Assembly: GCF_003201195.1 (NCBI RefSeq)
Contig: NZ_QICQ01000004.1
Location: forward strand, 1-64,000
Direction of reading: 5' to 3'
Length of the DNA: 64,000 nt
Source: Nitrosomonas eutropha
GTDB lineage: Bacteria; Pseudomonadota; Gammaproteobacteria; Burkholderiales; Nitrosomonadaceae
This document shows, piece by piece, positions 35,695 through 43,737 of this stretch. Position numbers and translations under genes: made by a program. Each line of letters opens with the position of its first letter. The first letter of the stretch is position 1. The notes below the pieces were generated by a model that worked only from the letters and a program-made list of their open reading frames with translations, searched no databases and had not been told where the DNA came from.

Positions 35695-36585
35695 ATGCAA
35701 ACTTCTCCACAATTCTTCAAGCCAGGCTCAAATCCTCTGACGCGGATGTTTTTCTTTGTGTTGCTATCTGTCTTTATGATGATTGCAGATGCTCGTTCTG
35801 ATGCAATTTCTGAAGTACGGCGTGTAATTGCGATTGTCATTTTCCCGTTACAAAAATTGGCATATTTGCCTTTTTCCTTGCAAGAAAGAGTGGAACAATA
35901 TATTTCAGACTTTAAACTCATTGAAGAAATTGATCACCTCAGGCATGAATATCTGAGCAGCCGCTATGATTTTTTCCGGTTACGGGCATTGACTAGCGAG
36001 AATGAGCGTCTGCGTGCTTTACTTGGGGCTGCTAAACAAACTGAAATTCAAACTATTCTAGCGGAGATACTTTATGTACCACGTGATCCTTTCAGCCGCA
36101 AGATAACAGTAGGTAAGGGGAGCTCAAGTGGTGTCAAGGCTGGGCAAATTGTGATTGATGATCTTGGTGTTATCGGGCAGGTGACACAGATTTATCCGTG
36201 GACGGCAGAAATCACGTTGATTACGGATAAGAACCATCTGGTGCCTGTGCAAATTGAGCGTAATAGCTTGCGAACAGTAATTTCAGGTACAGGTAGAAAT
36301 GGCGAACTGGAGTTACGGTTTTTATCCATTAGCACGGATATCCAGGAAGGCGACCTGCTGATCACTTCGGGGATCGGAGGGGTTTATCCACCAGGATTAC
36401 CTGTAGGACGGGTGACTCATATCGAGTACGATCGTTCACATAAATTTGCACGTATTATATGTACTCCCGTGGCGGGCGTAGATCGGCACAGGCAAGTTCT
36501 CATCCTGACCAGTTCGCCACCACCTGTTACGGAAATACCAGATAACCCTGAATCCCATGCATCCCAGACAAAACGGAAAATCTAG
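35695..36585 (+). CDS. mreC: Rod-shape-determining protein MreC
   Basis: The product has 296 residues from ATG 35695 (GAGAGG before it); the longer frame from 35644 is rejected. One transmembrane helix lies at about 17-35 (MFFFVLLSVFMMIADA), followed by a coiled-coil (about 60-100, KLIEEIDHLRHEYLSSRYDF). Two beta-barrel lobes follow (ILYVPRDPFSRKITVGKGSS, and SGIGGVYPPGLPVGRVTHIE). It is periplasmic and activates the PBP2-RodA synthase. mreD overlaps its end by 29 bases. Confidence 0.95.
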   Translation: MQTSPQFFKPGSNPLTRMFFFVLLSVFMMIADARSDAISEVRRVIAIVIFPLQKLAYLPFSLQERVEQYISDFKLIEEIDHLRHEYLSSRYDFFRLRALTSENERLRALLGAAKQTEIQTILAEILYVPRDPFSRKITVGKGSSSGVKAGQIVIDDLGVIGQVTQIYPWTAEITLITDKNHLVPVQIERNSLRTVISGTGRNGELELRFLSISTDIQEGDLLITSGIGGVYPPGLPVGRVTHIEYDRSHKFARIICTPVAGVDRHRQVLILTSSPPPVTEIPDNPESHASQTKRKI

Positions 36586-37108
36586 AATCAGGCGTTATGA
36601 TTACGAAATCCAGGAATTTTTATTTCCTGCAAGAAAATCACTGATTTATATCAGTTTGATAACGGCAGTTTTAATTAACCTGATGCCGTTTGATAAAGTG
36701 ATACTGGTTTTGCGCCCGGATTTTGTTGCGCTGACATTACTCTACTGGAATATCTATCAACCACAGCAAGCGGGCATGAGTATCGCTTTCATAAGTGGTC
36801 TGTTCATGGATGTCATCGATGTCAGTATCATGGGACAGCATGCCATTGCATATTGCCTGATCACGTTTTTTGCCTTGATCCTGTATAGACGTTTGCGCTT
36901 GTTCAATGCCTTTCAGCAAATTCCCGCAGTTTTATGGATACTGTTATCAGGGCAAGGAGTGGTATTTTTGACCGGGATTCTGGCAGGATCGTATATTCCT
37001 GAGTGGTATATTTTCCTGGCGAGTGTAACCGGGGCGTTATGTTGGCCCTTATTGGTTTTTCTGCTGGGAATATTTCGTAAGCAGCGAATTGATCGCGATG
37101 AAGTATGA
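36557..37108 (+). CDS. mreD: Rod-shape-determining protein MreD
   Basis: This 183-residue integral membrane protein has about five helices. The conserved part is RPDFVALTLLYWNIYQPQQA and FISGLFMDVIDVSIMGQHAI, the family signature in the second and third helices. A hydrophilic N-terminal extension of about 25 residues precedes the first helix. It acts with MreC in the elongasome. It overlaps mreC by 29 bases upstream and mrdA by 4 bases (ATGA) downstream, so the three are translationally coupled. Confidence 0.92.
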   Translation: MHPRQNGKSRIRRYDYEIQEFLFPARKSLIYISLITAVLINLMPFDKVILVLRPDFVALTLLYWNIYQPQQAGMSIAFISGLFMDVIDVSIMGQHAIAYCLITFFALILYRRLRLFNAFQQIPAVLWILLSGQGVVFLTGILAGSYIPEWYIFLASVTGALCWPLLVFLLGIFRKQRIDRDEV

Positions 37109-38982
37109 GTGATATTGTAGAGTTACGTAATCATATACGTGAAACTCGGCATTTTCGCATCAGGTTGGTGATCAGTGCGATTGGTGTCGTGGTTTTGTTC
37201 AGTTTGCTCTTTGGTCGTTTTTTTTATCTGCAGGTATTGCAAGAAGAGCACTACACGACTCTCGCGGAGGCGAATCGCATTGCTATCCAGCCGCTGACCC
37301 CTAACCGGGGGCTCATATTTGATCGTAATGGAGATATTCTGGCTCAAAATTACACGGCCTACACTTTGGAGATAATCCCCGATCAAGTTAAAAATCTTGA
37401 TGCAGCTATCAATGAACTGGCAACGATCATTGAGATTACTCCCGAGGATCGGAGACGCTTTAACAAGCTGAAACTTGAAAATACAAGATTTAAGAGCCTG
37501 CCCATACGTTCCCGTCTGACAGATTTTGAAGTAGCTCGTTTTGCGGAAAATCAGTATCGCTTTCCCGGGATGGATATCAAGGCGCATCCCCTCAGGCATT
37601 ACCCGAAAGGAGAGCTGGTTTCTCATGTGATAGGCTACATTGGACGTATCAGCGACAAGGATCTGGAACAGCTCGAAGCGGATAAGCGGCTAAAGAATTA
37701 CTACGGCTCCACGCATATCGGGCGGATTGGTATCGAAAAAAGCTACGAAAGTGTGCTGCATGGGCAGACTGGCTTTGAGCAGGTTGAGACTGATGCTGTT
37801 GGTCGTCCTGTACGTACTTTGTCCCGTGTTGCGCCAACTGCCGGGAACGATCTTACGCTTTCTCTCGATATTGGGTTGCAGCAGGCAGCTGTACAGGCTT
37901 TTGGGGATTATCGCGGTGCTTTGGTTGCGCTGGATCCATCTAATGGAGAAATTTTGGCTTTTGTCAGTAAACCGGGTTTTGATCCCAATTTGTTTGTGGA
38001 CGGCATTGACCACCTTAATTGGCGTCTGCTTAATGAATCCATAGACAGACCCTTGAACAATCGTGCTTTACGGGGTGTATACCCTCCTGGTTCCACCTTT
38101 AAGCCATTTATGGCGCTGGCCGGGTTGGAGCTGGGTAAACGCTCTCTTCATTATGCATTTAATGATCCGGGTTTTTTCAGTTTACCTGGAAGTTCACACC
38201 GTTTTCGTGACTGGAAGCCGGGAGGGCATGGCTGGGTCGATTTGCGCAAATCTCTGGTAATTTCGTGTGACACTTACTATTACATGCTCGCACATGATTT
38301 GGGTATTACCAACATTCATGATTTCATCGGGCAGTTTGGTTTTGGTAAAGAAACTGGAATAGATATTCCAGGAGAAGCTGCTGGATTATTGCCTTCTCCA
38401 GAGTGGAAAAAGAGGCGATTTAATCAAAACTGGCTGCCAGGGGATACCATTTCGGTTGGTATCGGGCAGGGGTTTAATTTGTCCACGCCACTTCAGCTGA
38501 CGTTTGCAATGATGTTACTGGCTAACGATGGTAGGGCCTACAGGCCGCATTTTGTTAGACAGCAGGTGGATCATTATAAGAATTTTGTGAAAGATAATTT
38601 TGTAGAGGAAATTTACAGACTGAATCTGAGGCAGGAATATCTGGATTCTGTCAGACAGGCATTAGCAGATGTTACCCGCCCTGGTGGTACAGCATCCCGT
38701 GCCGGTGCTAATACTGCTTATACCTTTGCCGGGAAAACCGGTACTTCTCAGGTAATCAATATCAAGCAGGGTGAACGCTACAATGCCAGTAAAATTGACG
38801 AGCGGCATCGCGACCATGCGCTGTTTACAGCTTTTGCGCCTGTAGAAAATCCCAGGATAGTGCTAACAGTACTGATCGAGAACGGTGGCTCGGGCGGATC
38901 AACCGCTGCCCCTATCGCTCGCAAAGTACTGGATTATTTTTTCCTGGGAACAATGCCAGAACCGGCTGAGAAAGCAGGGTAG
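37105..38982 (+). CDS. mrdA: Penicillin-binding protein 2 (elongation transpeptidase)
   Basis: This 625-residue class B PBP is close to the 633 of E. coli PBP2. The N-terminal membrane anchor is at about 20-42. The pedestal domain includes RGLIFDRNGDILAQN. The transpeptidase domain has the acylation site S330-TFK in YPPGSTFKPFM, then SCDTYYY (SxN-like position, here Ser-Cys-Asp as in PBP2), and KTGT near residue 546. It cross-links peptidoglycan of the side wall together with RodA. rodA follows after 22 bases. Confidence 0.97.
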   Translation: MSDIVELRNHIRETRHFRIRLVISAIGVVVLFSLLFGRFFYLQVLQEEHYTTLAEANRIAIQPLTPNRGLIFDRNGDILAQNYTAYTLEIIPDQVKNLDAAINELATIIEITPEDRRRFNKLKLENTRFKSLPIRSRLTDFEVARFAENQYRFPGMDIKAHPLRHYPKGELVSHVIGYIGRISDKDLEQLEADKRLKNYYGSTHIGRIGIEKSYESVLHGQTGFEQVETDAVGRPVRTLSRVAPTAGNDLTLSLDIGLQQAAVQAFGDYRGALVALDPSNGEILAFVSKPGFDPNLFVDGIDHLNWRLLNESIDRPLNNRALRGVYPPGSTFKPFMALAGLELGKRSLHYAFNDPGFFSLPGSSHRFRDWKPGGHGWVDLRKSLVISCDTYYYMLAHDLGITNIHDFIGQFGFGKETGIDIPGEAAGLLPSPEWKKRRFNQNWLPGDTISVGIGQGFNLSTPLQLTFAMMLLANDGRAYRPHFVRQQVDHYKNFVKDNFVEEIYRLNLRQEYLDSVRQALADVTRPGGTASRAGANTAYTFAGKTGTSQVINIKQGERYNASKIDERHRDHALFTAFAPVENPRIVLTVLIENGGSGGSTAAPIARKVLDYFFLGTMPEPAEKAG

Positions 38983-39004
38983 CGGATGAATTCCTGATCG
39001 CGAG

Positions 39005-40114
39005 ATGATTACTCCGGATATCAAGCAAGCATGGCATTATTGTACGCGCTATATTGATAATTTTCTGCTTGCCGGGATTTTTCTGCTAATGCTGACCGGG
39101 TTGATCGTGCTATACAGCGCTACCGGTGGGAGCTCTGCCCGGGTAATCAGTCAGTTAATTAACATGGTTGTTGCATATGTAGTGATGTGGGTAGTTGCGA
39201 ACATTCCTCCGCAAAGGATTATGCGCATGGCCTTTCCGCTGTATGTACTGGGTATTGTCTTGCTGATTGCTGTAGCGTTATTTGGTGAAGTGCAGAATGG
39301 TGCCCGCCGCTGGTTAAATCTGGGAATTGTTCATATCCAGCCTTCAGAACTGCTGAAAATTGCTGTTCCTCTTATGATGGCGTGGTATTTTGACAAAGCT
39401 CACATTACTCTGCGTTGGCGGGATTATGTTATTGCTGCGCTTATTCTGCTGCTGCCGGTTGCGCTTATCGTGCGACAACCTGATCTTGGGACTGCCTTGC
39501 TGATCCTGATTAGCGGATTTTATGTTATTTTTTTGGCAGGTCTGTCATGGCGTCTCATGACTGGCTTGGCTGTGGCAGTGACAGTGAGTCTGCCTTTACT
39601 CTGGTCTTTTGGTATGCATGATTACCAGCGCAAGCGAATTATGACTATGCTTGATCCTTCACAAGACGCACTAGGCGCCGGGTATCATACGATACAATCC
39701 AGTATTGCTATTGGATCTGGCGGAATTGCAGGAAAGGGGTGGTTAAAAGGTACCCAGTCTCAACTTGATTTCTTGCCTGAACCGAGTACAGATTTTATTT
39801 TTTCAGTATTCTCAGAAGAATTCGGGCTGATTGGTAACAGTTTGTTATTATCGCTGTATCTGATCGTAATCGGGCGCTGCATGGTTATTACGGCCAGTGC
39901 GCCGACACGGTTTGCACGGCTGGTTGCGGGATCAATCACCTTAACTTTTTTTACTTATGTGTTCGTCAATATGGGTATGGTAAGTGGTATCTTGCCCGTT
40001 GTCGGCATACCTCTTCCACTCATCAGTTATGGAGGCACTTCTATGGTCACCATACTGCTGGGATTTGGAATTTTAATGAGCATACATACTCATCCAAAAC
40101 TTGTTAAGACTTAA
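39005..40114 (+). CDS. rodA: Rod-shape peptidoglycan glycosyltransferase RodA
   Basis: This 369-residue SEDS-family protein has ten predicted membrane helices. Family motifs are seen at GARRWLNLGIVHIQPSELLK, RQPDLGTALLILISGFYVIF, DFLPEPSTDFIFSVFSEEFG and the end PVVGIPLPLISYGGTSMV. It polymerises lipid II for lateral wall growth and works with PBP2, encoded just upstream. FtsW is the division paralogue; the rod-cluster context and length indicate RodA. Confidence 0.96.
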   Translation: MITPDIKQAWHYCTRYIDNFLLAGIFLLMLTGLIVLYSATGGSSARVISQLINMVVAYVVMWVVANIPPQRIMRMAFPLYVLGIVLLIAVALFGEVQNGARRWLNLGIVHIQPSELLKIAVPLMMAWYFDKAHITLRWRDYVIAALILLLPVALIVRQPDLGTALLILISGFYVIFLAGLSWRLMTGLAVAVTVSLPLLWSFGMHDYQRKRIMTMLDPSQDALGAGYHTIQSSIAIGSGGIAGKGWLKGTQSQLDFLPEPSTDFIFSVFSEEFGLIGNSLLLSLYLIVIGRCMVITASAPTRFARLVAGSITLTFFTYVFVNMGMVSGILPVVGIPLPLISYGGTSMVTILLGFGILMSIHTHPKLVKT

Positions 40115-40118
40115 AAAT

Positions 40119-41072
40119 ATGAAACCAAATTCTTATTTCCATTCTGATATTCCAAGCAGAAGTGCACTATTTGTTTTTTCTGCTGTTGTCATATTATTTA
40201 TGCTCTCAGCTTGCAGTAATACTCCCAGAGTAGGGCAATCATCCGTACAAGCACACACGAAGAGCTCATCTATTGCGGGAAGTGGAGGAGGGGGCTACTA
40301 TCTCGATGATGGGCCGGAAGAAAATCCCCCGGCTAATCTTGATGCTGTTCCTGATGCAGTTCCCCGGGTTGAGCCTTTAAAAACAGCAACGATGCGCCCT
40401 TATGTTGCTCTTGGTAAAACCTACACACCGATGACCACACTCAAGCCTTACAAGGAACGCGGACAGGCTTCCTGGTACGGCAAGCGCTATCACGGTCAAC
40501 GTACAGCCTCAGGTGATGTTTACGATATGTATTCCATGACGGCCGCCCACCCAACCTTGCCCATACCCAGCTATGTTCGTGTTACAAACTTACAGAATGG
40601 AAGCTCAGTAATTGTTCGTATTAATGATAGAGGACCTTTCCTGGAAAGTCGCCTGATTGATCTGTCTTATGTTGCGGCTCATAAGCTCGGTGTCCTGGCA
40701 AATGGCAGTGCCCGGGTAGAGGTGGAAAGTATTATTCCGGATCGTTTCAGCAGTCCTTATTCTGTGACAACACAATCCCAACCAGATATGGCTCCAAAGA
40801 GGGTGTCCAGTAACGATACTGGTAAATTTTATTTACAGCTTGCCGCGTTTGGCTCTGCCCATAATGCTCAATCTTATCTAATACAATTAAGATCCAATTT
40901 CCCCTCAATCACTCAACAGGCCTATATCAATCAAACAAGTGGTTTGCACAAAATATTTGTAGGGCCGTTCCCTGATTTGGAGGCTGCTACCCGAACAGCG
41001 AATACCATAAGCGCTTCGGGTTCTCCGAAGCCGATATTGGTTCCTCATACCTATATGGCCGGCTCGGAATAA
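40119..41072 (+). CDS. rlpA: RlpA-like lytic transglycosylase lipoprotein
   Basis: The product has 317 residues from ATG 40119, 4 bases after the rodA stop; a TTG at 40101 overlapping rodA is less likely. The signal peptide ends in the lipobox LSAC (near residue 30). The double-psi beta-barrel domain is at about 108-200 (GQASWYGKRYHGQRTASGD, VRINDRGPF with catalytic-type Asp). A SPOR domain at the C-terminus (FYLQLAAFGSAHNAQSYLIQ) binds naked glycan at the septum. It cuts denuded glycan strands, as shown for Pseudomonas RlpA. It closes the mre-mrdA-rodA run. No dacA follows. Confidence 0.92.
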   Translation: MKPNSYFHSDIPSRSALFVFSAVVILFMLSACSNTPRVGQSSVQAHTKSSSIAGSGGGGYYLDDGPEENPPANLDAVPDAVPRVEPLKTATMRPYVALGKTYTPMTTLKPYKERGQASWYGKRYHGQRTASGDVYDMYSMTAAHPTLPIPSYVRVTNLQNGSSVIVRINDRGPFLESRLIDLSYVAAHKLGVLANGSARVEVESIIPDRFSSPYSVTTQSQPDMAPKRVSSNDTGKFYLQLAAFGSAHNAQSYLIQLRSNFPSITQQAYINQTSGLHKIFVGPFPDLEAATRTANTISASGSPKPILVPHTYMAGSE

Positions 41073-41174
41073 GTATCCCGGATACTGTAGAAAGGCTGTC
41101 AGGAAAGAAATAGTGTTTGAGTCTATCACTGAGTGGTAGTAATGGTAAAAGGAGAGAGTTAGGGTGTAAAGAAG

Positions 41175-41765
41175 TTACATCTCACGATGTGATGTCTGCC
41201 GGGTTTCCTGATAGGTTATGCGCCATGTAATCCATGACAGCCATACTATAGCGATTACGGCAGCCAGCCCAATCAACCAGTTGCCAAGCTGTATCTGGTC
41301 ATCAAGCAGATAGGCATTGCACAGGCGCAGCGGCGATTCAGTATACAACCACCCAACCACTCCCATCATGGGCAGCATATTGCCCAGAAAGAAAAATTGC
41401 AGAATCAAACCAGCTGGACGCCATGACAGACGTAGCGCCATGCCTGCCAGAACCAATGCGGTTAATTTAGCCAACTCCATTTTTGGGTGCAGTAATGCTT
41501 GATCAAGCACACGTGGTATCATCAGCACAGCGAGCGTAACACCTGTTATGAGTAATCCGCTGATTCCATACATATTCCAGCGAGCAATAACCTTACATAT
41601 TCGTGCCGGCATTCCTCCGGCAAGCAAGGCAGCTGCTCCCATCCAGAGTGGAAACTGCACCAACATGTGACACCACATGCTTTTTTCCATTGCATGACGT
41701 ACGCCAGGTGTGGCTATAAACAGCAGTAAGCCTATGCCTAAAACAGCTTGCCAACACTTGTTCAC
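41175..41765 (-). CDS. Multi-helix membrane protein at the end of the oxidase operon (possible CtaG-like assembly factor)
   Basis: The 196 residues have about five membrane helices. The segment HAMEKSMWCHMLVQFPLWMG (residues 24-43) places Met, His and Cys residues at a membrane face, like the Met/His motifs of CtaG-type copper-delivery proteins. The similarity is weak, so the family is not certain. The gene overlaps the SCO gene by 4 bases (ATGA) and is the last of the cbb3-type oxidase operon, which suggests a role in oxidase metal assembly. A membrane orf also follows senC in the nitrosomonad norSY-senC-orf1 cluster, a similar arrangement recalled from the literature. Confidence 0.65.
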   Translation of the reverse strand: MNKCWQAVLGIGLLLFIATPGVRHAMEKSMWCHMLVQFPLWMGAAALLAGGMPARICKVIARWNMYGISGLLITGVTLAVLMIPRVLDQALLHPKMELAKLTALVLAGMALRLSWRPAGLILQFFFLGNMLPMMGVVGWLYTESPLRLCNAYLLDDQIQLGNWLIGLAAVIAIVWLSWITWRITYQETRQTSHREM

Positions 41766-42412
41766 AACGAAGTTTCCTGTATCTGCTTGCGTGCCAGATG
41801 GCGCGCATAATCAAGTGCCAGCTGGTGCTCCTCAATATCGAATACACGCACCATGCGTCCAGCACCATCAAATACCAGCAGAGCAGCGTTGTGCTCGTAA
41901 TCGCCACGGCCATCAGGTATCACCACTACTCCAAGCTGTTGCAGCAAAGCTTGTTCCTGTTTTGCCTGTAGTACTCGAACAAAACGCCAGAGTTCTGGCC
42001 TGGCACTCAAGTTATCGGCATAAGCTCGAAGTGCAGGCGGATCGTCATGTTTGCGATCAAAGCTGATGGAAAGCAAGCGAACATTTCTCGGACGCTCGTT
42101 ACCCGCATCGTTGAGCAAGGCGGTTTGTATCTGCTGAAAAATACTACCCAATGAGGGGCATACGGCCTGGCAACGGGTGTAGATAAAGTCTGCGATCGTT
42201 ACAACATTCTCTTGACGTAACAGGGTCGGAAGATCCGTTTCAGCAAGATCCGGCCCTTCGATTTGTACAGGGGAGATTTCGACAGGATGCAAAGCGACTT
42301 CCAGACGGCGTGCGTCTTCATCAGTCCAGATCTGGAAATCATAAGTTAGCCAGGATGCTGCACTCCAGCCGAGCAAAATGATTAATACACTTGTAATTAC
42401 AGTGCGTATCAT
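41762..42412 (-). CDS. SCO1/SenC-family copper chaperone
   Basis: The 216-residue thioredoxin-fold protein is anchored by an N-terminal helix (about 3-20). The copper-binding motif C81-x3-C85 lies in FIYTRCQAVCPSLGS, and the third ligand is H174 in DYEHNAALLVFD. All three ligands are present, so it should bind copper. SCO proteins deliver copper to oxidase centres (CuA, or CuB for cbb3 enzymes) or act as thiol reductases. The position 40 bases after the cytochrome c gene points to the oxidase in this operon as the client. Confidence 0.9.
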   Translation of the reverse strand: MIRTVITSVLIILLGWSAASWLTYDFQIWTDEDARRLEVALHPVEISPVQIEGPDLAETDLPTLLRQENVVTIADFIYTRCQAVCPSLGSIFQQIQTALLNDAGNERPRNVRLLSISFDRKHDDPPALRAYADNLSARPELWRFVRVLQAKQEQALLQQLGVVVIPDGRGDYEHNAALLVFDGAGRMVRVFDIEEHQLALDYARHLARKQIQETSL

Positions 42413-42452
42413 CTCTGGTTATTAGTGCAGGTGCGCCCTTGGCAGCTTACTA

Positions 42453-43064
42453 CTAGTGATTCTTTTCACTTAGTGCCTTCAGTGCCGCCCCACCTTCAAA
42501 TGGTGTAGTGCGTCCAGCACTGGATTGCCGTTCTGTCTCGAACAGATCGGCTGAAACTGCATCTGCTTTATTACTCCAGGCGCTGCGGATGTAAGTTGCC
42601 ACCCTAGCCAGCTCCGCGTCACTTAATTGCGAGAAGGCTGGCATTAAACCCTGGTATTTTTGTCCAGCGATTTCTATTTCACCACTAACACCATGTAACA
42701 GGATATTGGCTAGAATACGTGGTTCACCCTGTACCCATTCTGAGTTGTCCAGTGGCGGGAAAACGCCTGGTACACCCAGTCCTGTGACTTGATGGCAAGC
42801 TGCACATTGTGCAGCGTACAAGGTCTTGCCATCGATAACCGTATTATCACTATCGGCTGTTTGCAGTGGTCTGGAAAGATCGGCCAATGTGCGCTGATCA
42901 CCATAGCGAGACGTCGTCAGTGGTTCTGACATAAATAAATATACCACACCGAAAATAACCATTCCCAACGTGACTAATGTTGTCGTCATCGGAATTGGGC
43001 GAATGATTTCTTTGGGGTCAATGTTTTCACGGACTTGGGCGCGATGGTCATCATTATCGGCCAT
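42453..43064 (-). CDS. Membrane-anchored monohaem cytochrome c of the cbb3-type oxidase operon
   Basis: The product has 203 residues from ATG 43064 (AAAGAGG before it); the longer frame is rejected. A cytoplasmic start (MADNDDHRAQ...) and one helix at about 27-46 resemble the anchor of CcoP. The periplasmic class I cytochrome c domain has one haem site, C87-A-A-C90-H91, and axial ligand M141 in LMPAFSQLSD. Standard CcoP has two haems, so this would be a reduced CcoP replacement or the third subunit in a two-cytochrome design. A tail of about 35 residues follows the domain. It lies 64 bases after ccoO. Confidence 0.85.
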   Translation of the reverse strand: MADNDDHRAQVRENIDPKEIIRPIPMTTTLVTLGMVIFGVVYLFMSEPLTTSRYGDQRTLADLSRPLQTADSDNTVIDGKTLYAAQCAACHQVTGLGVPGVFPPLDNSEWVQGEPRILANILLHGVSGEIEIAGQKYQGLMPAFSQLSDAELARVATYIRSAWSNKADAVSADLFETERQSSAGRTTPFEGGAALKALSEKNH

Positions 43065-43128
43065 GGAGTGTACCTCTTTGGTTGAAAAGATCATGCCTGT
43101 ATGTGGCAGAGCAATTTATTGATGTCAT

Positions 43129-43737
43129 TTAGCGATCCTTTTTACCTGCGTTTTGTGGATCCGGCGGTAATATCGGGTAACTTCGGTCGAGGGATCGTAA
43201 ATATTTCACCAGATCTACCGCTTCCGGGCGAGCAACTACTACTTTCCCTGATGGTACAAATTTTGGTGGCAGCTTGACGATTATCTCGTCATCTTCGGCT
43301 TGATCTTTAACTTCAAACATATAAGGATAAGAAGGCATGGTAGAATCTGGCACATACGCACGCGGCTGATACAAATGACCTAGATGCCAGTCCATGCTTG
43401 GCTGGCGCACACCGATATTCATTAGATCTGGGCCGGTACGCATGCTGCCTAGCAAGTGTGGTTTGTCGTAATAATAGTCACCAGGCGTGGTGACCCGTCC
43501 CCAGCCGCGATCAAAATCCGGAGCGAAGCTGCGATCGCGTGGCTGTTGGGTATGGCAATACAGACAACCGTTGGCGACGTAAATTTCTCGCCCACGTAAT
43601 TCTGCGCTGGTGTAAGGTTTGAGTCCTTCAGGCGGCTGAATATCACGCACCTGGATATATGGAAGCACCACCAGTGCTGCGACGGCAATTCCAAAAGTCG
43701 TTATTGCGCCAGCAGTCAGCTTAGCTTCATTTTCCAT
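43129..43737 (-). CDS. ccoO: cbb3-type cytochrome c oxidase subunit II (CcoO)
   Basis: The 202-residue protein has an N-terminal helix at about 9-28. Monohaem site C58-L-Y-C61-H62 lies in NGCLYCHTQQ, and axial ligand M134 is in DSTMPSYPYM. The stretches RTGPDLMNIGVRQPSMDWHL and LYQPRAYVPDSTMPSYP are the recognised CcoO signature. It passes electrons to subunit I. Its start overlaps the end of the subunit I gene by 11 bases, as is common for ccoNO. Confidence 0.9.
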   Translation of the reverse strand: MENEAKLTAGAITTFGIAVAALVVLPYIQVRDIQPPEGLKPYTSAELRGREIYVANGCLYCHTQQPRDRSFAPDFDRGWGRVTTPGDYYYDKPHLLGSMRTGPDLMNIGVRQPSMDWHLGHLYQPRAYVPDSTMPSYPYMFEVKDQAEDDEIIVKLPPKFVPSGKVVVARPEAVDLVKYLRSLDRSYPILPPDPQNAGKKDR

